From DASWYB01 sp036405195 (GTDB lineage Bacteria; Patescibacteriota; UBA1384; 2-12-FULL-50-11; DASWYB01), in assembly GCA_036405195.1 (NCBI GenBank), contig DASWYB010000077.1, positions 1-7,942 of the forward strand: a stretch of 7,942 bases of DNA, in the 5' to 3' direction. This document shows positions 1-5,627 of the stretch, one piece after another. Both the position numbers and the translations under genes were made by a program. The notes under the pieces are model-generated. The model searched no databases. It saw only the letters and a list, made by a program, of their open reading frames with translations, and was not told the DNA's origin. The number at the start of each line of letters is the position of its first letter. The first letter of the stretch is position 1.

Positions 1-380
1 TTCGTGAACTTCTTAACGGTAAAGTTGAGTACTTCGATTTGGTAGACATGTATGGCATTATGTCAGCCGCGTTAGATGGAAGCACTCTTTGGCTGGGATT
101 TGGTCATTCCAGTGAATCCCATCGTGATGTTCTTGGAGAAACGCTGCGTGTCGATCAAAGCTCGGGCTTCTCTTCCCTGAGTTGGAAAGGAGGTGGTTTT
201 ATTGGGCTTTCGTTATGGGGCCAAGTTGAAAACGGAAAAGTGCCTGTGAGTGTGTACGGTATTTCGGAGGGACTAGGAGAGCTTCATCCCCAGGTAGTGG
301 TAGCAGCAGTGGAAGAATATTGTAAATTACTGGCTCACTACGGATTTGAGCAGGCGGTTGTTGCTCCTCCTCGCGAATGA
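1..380 (+). CDS. 3' end of an unrecognised protein gene (partial, cut by left edge)
   Basis: The reading frame is open from base 3 to the TGA at 378-380, giving 125 visible residues that begin RELLNGKVEYFDLVDMYG. No start codon in the visible part has a convincing Shine-Dalgarno: the TTG at 39 and the ATG at 48 both follow plain sequence. The true start therefore probably lies left of the window. I do not recognise the family. The visible part is soluble-looking, rich in Gly, Ser and Val, with a Trp-Lys-Gly-Gly-Gly stretch in the middle, two cis-proline-like Pro-Pro/Pro positions near the end, one Cys, and no membrane segment. It ends in Ala-Pro-Pro-Arg-Glu. Two hairpins follow directly, so this looks like the last gene of its transcript. 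The frame is likely real because it stays open from the window edge to a well-placed terminator, but no function can be assigned. Confidence 0.6.
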   Translation, partial: RELLNGKVEYFDLVDMYGIMSAALDGSTLWLGFGHSSESHRDVLGETLRVDQSSGFSSLSWKGGGFIGLSLWGQVENGKVPVSVYGISEGLGELHPQVVVAAVEEYCKLLAHYGFEQAVVAPPRE

Positions 381-392
381 TCCACCATTCGC
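373..392 (+). terminator. hairpin over the stop codon of the left-end gene (auxiliary terminator or mRNA-end stabiliser)
   Basis: GCGAATG (373-379) pairs perfectly with CATTCGC (386-392) around a six-base loop. The TGA stop codon (378-380) lies inside the stem. A moderately T-rich stretch follows (394-410) but no clean T-run, so alone this is a weak terminator. It precedes the much stronger hairpin at 415-446. Confidence 0.4.
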
Positions 393-414
393 TTGTGATT
401 ATTCTTATCTCTAG

Positions 415-446
415 ACCCGTCAGCATGATGCTGACGGGTTTTCTTT
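415..446 (+). terminator. strong rho-independent terminator of the left-end gene
   Basis: The arms ACCCGTCAGCAT (415-426) and ATGCTGACGGGT (428-439) are perfect reverse complements. A realistic fold has a 10-bp stem with the loop ATGAT. The run TTTTCTTT (439-446) follows immediately, as expected for termination on the + strand. The T-run overlaps the stop codon of the convergent topoisomerase gene (445-447). In the minus direction the hairpin is not followed by a T-run, so it is a poor terminator that way. Confidence 0.85.
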
Positions 447-1497
447 AATGATTTTCTAAAAATACCATGATGCTCGCTTCGTCTTTGTGAAGGTGTTTGA
501 ATTCTTCTAATTGAGTTGGCGTGCAGTTGAGGCACTCGAGTGTCATTGTTGTGGTATACGTGGCAATGAGCTTGGGGTGAATATAGGCTTTGCGACAGAC
601 GCCAGGGGTGTTGCCAAGTTCTGAAGCCACGTCTCGGATGGCAGCGTTTAAATTGCGTTTTGCTTGGGTTTTACTTTTGCAGGCTTCGCATTTAAGGAGC
701 GCTTTTGCCGCCAGAACGGTCCCCTTCCAGGTGCGAAAGTCTTTGGCGGTAAAGTCTTGGCCTGTAACCTCTTGTAAGTACTGGTTGATATCGTCGGAGT
801 GAATTTCGTGTAAATTGTCGTTGTCGTCAACATATTGAAAAAGCTCTTGGCCGGGTAGGTCCTGAAGCTTACTGACGATGCGAGCGAGCCTTTTATCTTG
901 TAGGGTAATTTCATGATATTGATTACTTTTCCCTTTAAAGGCAAACTTTATTTCATGTGCTTCTACCTCGACGTGTTTACTTTGTAGTGTGGTGAGGCCA
1001 AATGATTTGTTCTCTTTTGCGTACTCTTCGTTCCCGACTCGAATAAGTGTTTTCTCCAGGAGCTGAACGAGAGTGGCAATAACTTTTTCACGAGGAACAC
1101 CGGGTAGCTTAAGATCTGCATTGACTTGCCGGCGAATTTTAGGCAGGGCATGTCCAAATTCTCGCATTCGGTTATATTTTGTTGCCTGCCGCGCGTTTTG
1201 CCAATCTGTGTGATACCGGTACTGCTTGCGGCCGCGCGCATCCATGCCGGTGGCTTGAATATGGCCATTTTCGTAGGGGCAGATCCAGACATCGCTATAA
1301 GCAGGAGGAATACTAAGGGCCTGAATGCGAGCGATGACTTCCGGGTCAGTAATGTGTTTACCTTTGGCATCAAGGTACATAAAACCGCTGCCTGCTTTTT
1401 TTCGGGTGAACCCGGGTGACTTGTCGGAGACATAGCGAAGTCCAGCTTGTGTGGCGACAGCTTTTGAATCTTCAGTGCGATCCTGCGTAGCGCTCAT
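445..1497 (-). CDS. DNA topoisomerase IB (poxvirus/bacterial type)
   Basis: A 350-residue enzyme that relaxes supercoiled DNA through a transient 3'-phosphotyrosyl nick, without ATP. The full catalytic set of bacterial topoisomerase IB can be read: R153 (IRVGNEEYA), K190 (FKGKS), R255 (FRTWKGT), N296 and the nucleophile Y305 (CRKAYIHP). The spacings R153-K190 (37), R153-R255 (102) and N296-Y305 (9) match what I recall for the Deinococcus enzyme, where Asn likewise replaces the poxviral His. The N-terminal DNA-binding part (about 20-115) contains the typical IPPAYSDVWICP and GRKQYRYHTDW blocks. Length is normal for the family. The ATG at 1495-1497 has AAGGAG 7 bases upstream (complement at 1505-1510). 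The gene lies 29 bases downstream of the nucleotidyltransferase gene, probably on one transcript. Odd point: two CxxC pairs (C270/C273 and C322/C325) bracket the active tyrosine and could bind a metal. Confidence 0.95.
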   Translation of the reverse strand: MSATQDRTEDSKAVATQAGLRYVSDKSPGFTRKKAGSGFMYLDAKGKHITDPEVIARIQALSIPPAYSDVWICPYENGHIQATGMDARGRKQYRYHTDWQNARQATKYNRMREFGHALPKIRRQVNADLKLPGVPREKVIATLVQLLEKTLIRVGNEEYAKENKSFGLTTLQSKHVEVEAHEIKFAFKGKSNQYHEITLQDKRLARIVSKLQDLPGQELFQYVDDNDNLHEIHSDDINQYLQEVTGQDFTAKDFRTWKGTVLAAKALLKCEACKSKTQAKRNLNAAIRDVASELGNTPGVCRKAYIHPKLIATYTTTMTLECLNCTPTQLEEFKHLHKDEASIMVFLENH

Positions 1498-1504
1498 AGC
1501 GTAA

Positions 1505-1510
1505 CTCCTT
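1505..1510 (-). promoter_or_regulatory. ribosome binding site of the topoisomerase gene
   Basis: CTCCTT on the + strand reads AAGGAG on the minus strand, seven bases before the ATG at 1497. It fixes that start. Confidence 0.75.
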
Positions 1511-1526
1511 GTGACGTAATTTTATT

Positions 1527-1967
1527 CTAGCAGGTTTTGTTATTGAGCAAGTACTTTTTTATGAGTACCACATCGCGCAGGTCTTTTTCTCCTCCTGTAT
1601 CGAGTTTACACCGAAGTAAATTATCAATTGGCTGCAGTGGAATGCCTTCTACGATTTCTGCGCTCTGGATTAGTTCTGAGACGTCGAGAAAACAGGCTTC
1701 TTTTTCTAAATACATATCGGGATAGACCTCTATGTTACCTTTTTTAAGTCGTTTGCGATTCCATTTTTGCTCATATGCTGAATCGAGTGGCCACGTTTTT
1801 GCTAATGTGGCAAAGAGCTCAGGTTCTACAAGGATATCGAGGTCTTTTGTATCTCGAAGACCACGGATTGCAAGCGAACCTTCTCCAAGGATAATGTACT
1901 GACCGGCGGGAAAGTTTAGTGTCGTTATCTGATCTATGATGGTCTGTTTGTCGGAGAGAGGTTGCAT
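1527..1967 (-). CDS. nucleotidyltransferase-fold protein of unknown substrate
   Basis: A 146-residue protein resembling the small nucleotidyltransferase superfamily (minimal NTase / AbiEii-like / uncharacterised DUF types). The core motif is ILGEGSLAIRGLRDTKDLDILV (residues 26-47): a Gly-Ser turn (G30-S31), then Arg-x-Thr-x-Asp-x-Asp-type signature with D42 and D44 as likely metal ligands. A further acidic residue (E80 or D84) could be the third ligand. The C-terminal EKDLRDVVLIKKYL (127-140) resembles the helical KDxxD motif common in these proteins. Substrate unknown: it could modify RNA, protein or a small molecule. The frame extends upstream to 2093, but that extension would cover the divergent promoters and enter the glycosidase gene. 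The ATG at 1967 begins the recognisable domain, although its ribosome site is weak. No HepT-like partner is adjacent, so a toxin-antitoxin role is not supported. It probably shares a transcript with the downstream topoisomerase gene. Confidence 0.72.
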   Translation of the reverse strand: MQPLSDKQTIIDQITTLNFPAGQYIILGEGSLAIRGLRDTKDLDILVEPELFATLAKTWPLDSAYEQKWNRKRLKKGNIEVYPDMYLEKEACFLDVSELIQSAEIVEGIPLQPIDNLLRCKLDTGGEKDLRDVVLIKKYLLNNKTC

Positions 1968-1983
1968 ACGAATATTGTTTTCT

Positions 1984-2011
1984 TTGAAAATAGCGTACTT
2001 CCCCGTATGAT
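1984..2011 (+). promoter_or_regulatory. sigma70-type promoter of the glycosidase gene, predicted leaderless
   Basis: TTGAAA (1984-1989) and TATGAT (2006-2011) are separated by 16 bases. Transcription would be expected to start about 2018-2019, only two or three bases before the ATG at 2021, and no Shine-Dalgarno is present between the -10 box and the ATG. The mRNA is therefore probably leaderless or nearly so. Confidence 0.65.
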
Positions 2012-2015
2012 ACAA
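1987..2015 (-). promoter_or_regulatory. candidate promoter of the nucleotidyltransferase-topoisomerase operon
   Basis: On the minus strand TTGTAT (complement at 2010-2015) and TATTTT (complement at 1987-1992) are 17 bases apart. Its -10 box overlaps the -35 box of the divergent glycosidase promoter, so the two promoters would compete for polymerase. The match to consensus is moderate. Confidence 0.4.
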
Positions 2016-2020
2016 ACAGT

Positions 2021-4264
2021 ATGAAAAAGATTCTTTTCTGGATAGTTGCCACATTGCTTGTAATCTATGGTGTGCTGGCGATTCCCGTCCCACGAACTCC
2101 TGATCAATCAGTTACCTGGGGCTTAACATTTTCACAAAAAATGAGCGAAGAGCTAGGAGATGATTGGCGTGCGGCGTACGAAGATATTGTCCTTAATTTA
2201 AAGCCACAACGTCTCCGGTTGGTTGCCTACTGGGATAAGATTGAGTCACAGTCTGGACGCTACGTATGGGACGATTTTGACTGGCAAGTGAAGCTCGCCA
2301 AAGAAAATAATATCCCTGTCACCATTGCGATCGGCAAAAAAGCCCCACGGTGGCCGGAATGCCATGTCCCCTCTTGGGCTGACTCGCTCGCATCGACAGA
2401 TCAGCAGTCGGCAATTAACTCGTATCTTACGGCGGTGATTTCTCGTTATAAGGCTGAACCAAATATTGAGTATTGGCAGGTTGAAAACGAGCCATTTATC
2501 GGGTTTGGGGCTTGCCCAACACTCAGCCAATCAGTTTTGGAGCAAGAAGTTGCCTTGGTGCGTCAGCTTGATCCGACGCATAAGATTCTCCTCACCGATG
2601 GAGGGGCTTGGGGAAAATGGATTGAACCGGCAAAGCTCGCCGATGCCTTTGGTACAACACTCTACACAAAAGTGTACCGCAAGGGCATTGGTTACACCCG
2701 TCCCCCCTTCCCTGCTCCCTATTACAGCAAGAAAGCAGACATTGTCCGTGCCGCAACGGGTCAGAAAGATCAACCTTATATTTTTACCGAAATTGGTCTG
2801 GAGCCATGGGGCGGAAAGTCAATTGCCGAAATGTCTCTTGAGGAACAGCGGTCTCTCCACTCCTTAAAAGATTTTCGCGGGACACTCGAATTTGCTCGTA
2901 GTACGGGGTTTGGCACGTTTTACTTATGGGGCGGTGAATGGTGGCATTCTCTCAAATTCAAAGGTGATGATAGTTACTGGCGTGAAGCGCAAAAGGTTTT
3001 TGCAAGTGGCCGCTCGAACAATCCTCTAGCGGATTTGCCCGATAGCTTCTTATGGGGAGCGAGTACGGCATCGCATCAGGTAGAAGGGGGGACTCAGAAT
3101 GACTGGACGGAGTGGGAAAAGGTGCATGCTAATACGCTTGCGGCCGGAGCAACGGAGAAATTCTCCCACCAGATACCGAATTGGAATGCGTTTGCCTCAG
3201 CTGCAACTTCGCCCACGAATTATATTTCTAGTGATGCGGCGGATCACTATCATCGTTACGCTGAAGATTTTTCATTAGCTCAGTCGTTAGGTATGAACGC
3301 GCAGCGTATCTCTCTAGAGTGGGCTCGTATTGAGCCGAAGCGGGACGTTTTTGATGCAAAAGAGTTAGACCACTACCGGGCGGTTATTGCCGATATGAAA
3401 GCCAAAGGAATGGAACCTATGGTCACACTCTGGCACTACACGCTCCCACTTTGGTTTCGTGATGCTGGCGGGTGGGAAAATCCAGAGTCTGCAAAGTGGT
3501 TTGCGGAATATTCGCAAAAGGTCGTATCGGAGTTAGGTGGCGATGTTACTTTTTGGATTACTTTGAACGAACCGGGGGTTTACAGTAATAATGCCTATCT
3601 TCTTGGGACTCGTCCGCCGCAAAAGCAAAATCCAGTTGCCTACTTACGTGTTCATAAAAATTTGGTCCAGGCTCATATTCAAGCCTACGCCGCGATTAAG
3701 TCTGTGGCTGCGAATGCTCAGGTTGGTATTGCTCAAGATGTGTATTCATATGAATCGAACACGGGTCTCGTGCAGCAGCTTATCCGTCCGCTCGCTGAGC
3801 AGTGGACGAATTATTCATTCTTAGACAGATTAGGGACTTCTAAGGATTTTATCGGATTAAATTATTACATCAACGTTACGCTTGGTGGAAAGTCGTCTCG
3901 GACTGGGACGTCCGATTTGGGGTGGTCGCTCTATCCCGAAGGTATCTATTCGGTATTGAAAGGGATGGCACGTTACCAGGTTCCTCTCTACGTTACCGAA
4001 AGTGGTTTGGCAGATGCGAGCGATACTCAGCGGGCTGATTATATGGCCTCGGTTATTGCCCAAATTGCCGCTGCTCGTAAGGATGGCGTTGATGTACGAG
4101 GGTATTTTTACTGGTCGCTCATTGATAACTTTGAGTGGGAAAAAGGCTTTTGGCCTCGTTTTGGTTTAATTGCTATCGATTATACAACTCAAGCCAGGAT
4201 GCCTCGCCCCAGCGCATTCAAATATGCCGATCTGATTGCGGCGTATCGTGCGACGCATCAATAA
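2021..4264 (+). CDS. membrane-anchored two-module glycoside hydrolase (clan GH-A module plus GH1 beta-glycosidase)
   Basis: A 747-residue protein with two hydrolase modules. Residues 4-20 form a hydrophobic helix after MKK, a signal anchor or signal peptide without a clear cleavage site, so both modules should act outside the cytoplasm. Module 1 (about 30-330) looks like a GH5/GH39/GH42-type TIM barrel: WQVENEP gives the acid/base E157 and YIFTEIG gives the nucleophile E257. Module 2 (about 335-745) is a clear GH1 beta-glycosidase: FLWGASTASHQVEGG (343-357), EWARIEP (433-439), LWHYTLP, acid/base E517 in TLNEP, nucleophile E660 in VTESG (usually TENG), and W698 with E705-W706 in the sugar-binding C-terminal loops. 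A retaining beta-exo-glycosidase activity is likely for module 2; substrates are unknown. The only cysteines, C114 and C165, lie in module 1 and could form a disulfide, which fits the disulfide-forming genes just downstream. The ATG at 2021 has no Shine-Dalgarno but lies 9 bases after a -10 box. Confidence 0.9.
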   Translation: MKKILFWIVATLLVIYGVLAIPVPRTPDQSVTWGLTFSQKMSEELGDDWRAAYEDIVLNLKPQRLRLVAYWDKIESQSGRYVWDDFDWQVKLAKENNIPVTIAIGKKAPRWPECHVPSWADSLASTDQQSAINSYLTAVISRYKAEPNIEYWQVENEPFIGFGACPTLSQSVLEQEVALVRQLDPTHKILLTDGGAWGKWIEPAKLADAFGTTLYTKVYRKGIGYTRPPFPAPYYSKKADIVRAATGQKDQPYIFTEIGLEPWGGKSIAEMSLEEQRSLHSLKDFRGTLEFARSTGFGTFYLWGGEWWHSLKFKGDDSYWREAQKVFASGRSNNPLADLPDSFLWGASTASHQVEGGTQNDWTEWEKVHANTLAAGATEKFSHQIPNWNAFASAATSPTNYISSDAADHYHRYAEDFSLAQSLGMNAQRISLEWARIEPKRDVFDAKELDHYRAVIADMKAKGMEPMVTLWHYTLPLWFRDAGGWENPESAKWFAEYSQKVVSELGGDVTFWITLNEPGVYSNNAYLLGTRPPQKQNPVAYLRVHKNLVQAHIQAYAAIKSVAANAQVGIAQDVYSYESNTGLVQQLIRPLAEQWTNYSFLDRLGTSKDFIGLNYYINVTLGGKSSRTGTSDLGWSLYPEGIYSVLKGMARYQVPLYVTESGLADASDTQRADYMASVIAQIAAARKDGVDVRGYFYWSLIDNFEWEKGFWPRFGLIAIDYTTQARMPRPSAFKYADLIAAYRATHQ

Positions 4265-4271
4265 GGAGGGG
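4263..4271 (+). promoter_or_regulatory. Shine-Dalgarno-like AAGGAGGGG overlapping the glycosidase stop codon
   Basis: AAGGAGGGG overlaps the last two bases of the glycosidase TAA. It lies 12 bases before an in-frame ATG at 4284, a long but usable spacing, and could drive translation of a slightly longer DsbB from a read-through transcript. Confidence 0.4.
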
Positions 4272-4300
4272 TTGGGTTCTCGTATGCGGTGTGTTATCGT
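4272..4300 (+). promoter_or_regulatory. candidate leaderless promoter of the disulfide cassette
   Basis: TTGGGT (4272-4277) and TATCGT (4295-4300) are 17 bases apart. ACAAAC follows the -10 box exactly as in the glycosidase promoter (2012-2017), and the ATG at 4308 begins only 7 bases after the -10, where transcription itself should start. No Shine-Dalgarno lies between. The hexamers are imperfect, so support comes mainly from the likeness to the first promoter. Confidence 0.45.
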
Positions 4301-4307
4301 ACAAACG

Positions 4308-4733
4308 ATGAAAGACCGAATTTTTTTATATGGTGCTTGGTGCGTCGCGATTATAGCTATGCTCGGTAGTCTCTTTTTTAGCGAGGTGATGCACCTTCCT
4401 CCCTGTATTTTGTGTTGGTACCAGCGGATCTGTATGTATCCGTTAGTTCTCATTTTAGGAGTGGGAATTTATACTCGCGATAAGCATATTGTTTCATATG
4501 TATTGCCACTCTCGATTCTTGGAATGGGAATTGCCCTTTATCACAATCTTCTCTATTACGGATTTATCCCAGAAAGCTTGGCTCCATGCCGGGCAGGCAT
4601 TTCGTGTACCACGAAATTGATTGAGTGGTGGGGATTCGTGACCATACCGTTTCTGTCGTTTGTTGCGTTTGGACTCATCACGACAGCCATGTTTTTAGTC
4701 TTAAAGCAGTCGAAAGGAAATAATCATGCATGA
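4308..4733 (+). CDS. bdbC: DsbB/BdbC-family membrane thiol oxidoreductase
   Basis: A 141-residue integral membrane protein that reoxidises the DsbA-type partner and passes electrons to quinone. Four hydrophobic helices are visible (about 7-25, 42-56, 62-84 and 108-131). The two redox pairs are C33-x-x-C36 in PPCILCWYQRI and C94/C100 in APCRAGISC, both in loops outside the membrane, as the family requires. The N-terminus MKDRIFLYGAWCVAIIAMLG matches the start of Bacillus BdbC closely as I remember it, which supports the ATG at 4308. An in-frame ATG at 4284 preceded by AAGGAGGGG would add eight residues. The gene follows the glycosidase by 43 bases and overlaps the DsbA gene by 8 bases, so enzyme and partner are translated together. 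Confidence 0.92.
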   Translation: MKDRIFLYGAWCVAIIAMLGSLFFSEVMHLPPCILCWYQRICMYPLVLILGVGIYTRDKHIVSYVLPLSILGMGIALYHNLLYYGFIPESLAPCRAGISCTTKLIEWWGFVTIPFLSFVAFGLITTAMFLVLKQSKGNNHA

Positions 4734-5370
4734 TGGAAAAATTATCGCTGGTGTTATTGCTGTAACAGTGCTCATTCTTGGCGGTATTTTTGCGTTTGGC
4801 GGCAGTTCTGCCCCTAAGCCGGCTGATCCCCTAGTTGTGGCAAGTCCTGAGCTTATACGCGAACATACGGCGACGGTGGGCGGTGGCGAAAAAGTTACGC
4901 TTGTCGAATTCGGTGATTTCCAGTGTCCTGCTTGTGGTTCTGCCTATCCGGTTTTAAAGCAAATTAAAGCAGATTATGGCGACCGAATTACGTTTGCCTT
5001 TCGTAACTACCCCTTAACGATTCACGCAAATGCTGAATTAGCGGCCTATGCGGCTCAAGCGGCGGCCGAGCAGGGAAAATTCTGGGAAATGCACGACAAG
5101 CTCTTTGAGACCCAGTCTGCTTGGAGCCTCTCATTTAATCCTGAAAATACTTTTGTCGGCTACGCTACAGGGCTCGGTCTCGACGAGGCAAAATTCCGTG
5201 CCGATATCAAAAATCAAGCCGTGATTGATAAGGTTCGTCTTGATAAAGGAGATGGTGAGGCCTTGAAGGTGAATTCAACCCCTACGCTGTTCCTGAATGG
5301 AGCGCAGATTCCAAGTAGCTGGTCGTATGAGAGTCTCAAGTCTTTGATCGACCAAGAGTTAGCCAAATGA
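4726..5370 (+). CDS. DsbA/BdbD-family membrane-anchored thiol-disulfide oxidoreductase
   Basis: A 214-residue thioredoxin-fold protein that introduces disulfides into exported proteins and is reoxidised by the DsbB/BdbC product encoded just upstream. Residues 6-25 are a single N-terminal membrane anchor, followed by a flexible Ser/Ala/Pro linker. The catalytic motif is C67-P-A-C70 in VEFGDFQCPACG, and the cis-proline is P186 in NSTPTLF. The helical insertion between them (about 98-165, AAYAAQAAAEQGKFWEMHDKLF) is typical of DsbA_4/BdbD proteins. These are the only two cysteines. The start ATG lies inside the end of bdbC with AAAGGA (4713-4718) seven bases upstream. The stop overlaps the next gene by four bases (ATGA). 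It corresponds to BdbD in role. Confidence 0.93.
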   Translation: MHDGKIIAGVIAVTVLILGGIFAFGGSSAPKPADPLVVASPELIREHTATVGGGEKVTLVEFGDFQCPACGSAYPVLKQIKADYGDRITFAFRNYPLTIHANAELAAYAAQAAAEQGKFWEMHDKLFETQSAWSLSFNPENTFVGYATGLGLDEAKFRADIKNQAVIDKVRLDKGDGEALKVNSTPTLFLNGAQIPSSWSYESLKSLIDQELAK

Positions 5371-5567
5371 ACCACATTTTTATTGCCCCGGCTTTCGCTC
5401 ATGAAGGTGAGGTTCATACCGAGTCTTCCACTGCTCCCGAGCCAGAAGTACAGTATGTTTCCTTTAGTCCCACGGCAACAGTTGTTACGTATATCTTGCT
5501 CGGTTTGATAGTGATTGTCGGTGTTCTTGGGTTGATTTTTACGTATAATCAGCGCGGTAAGCAATAA
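5367..5567 (+). CDS. small exported single-pass membrane protein of the disulfide operon, function unknown
   Basis: A 66-residue protein whose ATG overlaps the DsbA stop as ATGA, so it should be translated by coupling. It begins with a very short hydrophobic segment ending APAFA (residues 7-11) followed by HEGEVH, which looks like a minimal signal sequence with cleavage before H12. Residues 18-37 are a Ser/Pro/Glu-rich linker and 38-60 are a clear membrane helix (YILLGLIVIVGVLGLIFTY), ending in the basic tail NQRGKQ. The topology would leave a short external N-terminal peptide with two histidines (H12, H17) and no cysteine. I do not recognise the family. Position implies a link to the disulfide pair, for example as an accessory anchor or metal-binding peptide, but this is inference. 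The TAA stop lies in the A-run of the convergent terminator. Confidence 0.72.
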   Translation: MNHIFIAPAFAHEGEVHTESSTAPEPEVQYVSFSPTATVVTYILLGLIVIVGVLGLIFTYNQRGKQ

Positions 5568-5600
5568 AAAAAAACTGCCGCCTGGCGAATGCGAGGCGGC
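5566..5600 (-). terminator. rho-independent terminator of the beta-barrel gene
   Basis: GCCGCCT (5577-5583) pairs with AGGCGGC (5594-5600) around a ten-base loop. Reading leftward on the minus strand the stem is followed by AG and then nine Ts (A-run at 5566-5574). It lies 27 bases after the barrel gene's stop. In the + direction the stem is followed by GAGTTGC with no T-run, so it does not look like a good terminator for the disulfide operon. The T-tract overlaps the stop codon of the 66-residue gene. Confidence 0.85.
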
Positions 5601-5627
5601 GAGTTGCAAAACTGAAGAACGTTCATC

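Noticed and set aside
963..1433. Long open frame in another frame of the topoisomerase gene
   Set aside because: It lies wholly inside a gene with a complete catalytic set, has no ribosome site and gives a protein with no recognisable domain.
1527..1967. Minimal NTase as half of a HepT/MNT toxin-antitoxin pair
   Set aside because: No HepT-like or other small partner is adjacent; the neighbours are topoisomerase IB and a glycosidase.
1968..2093. N-terminal extension of the nucleotidyltransferase by 42 residues from an upstream ATG at 2093
   Set aside because: It would run through both divergent promoters and into the glycosidase gene, and the added residues do not resemble the NTase domain. 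The ATG at 1967 is preferred.
2466..2867. Open frame of 133 codons inside the glycosidase gene
   Set aside because: Shadow frame within module 1; no ribosome site and no family features.
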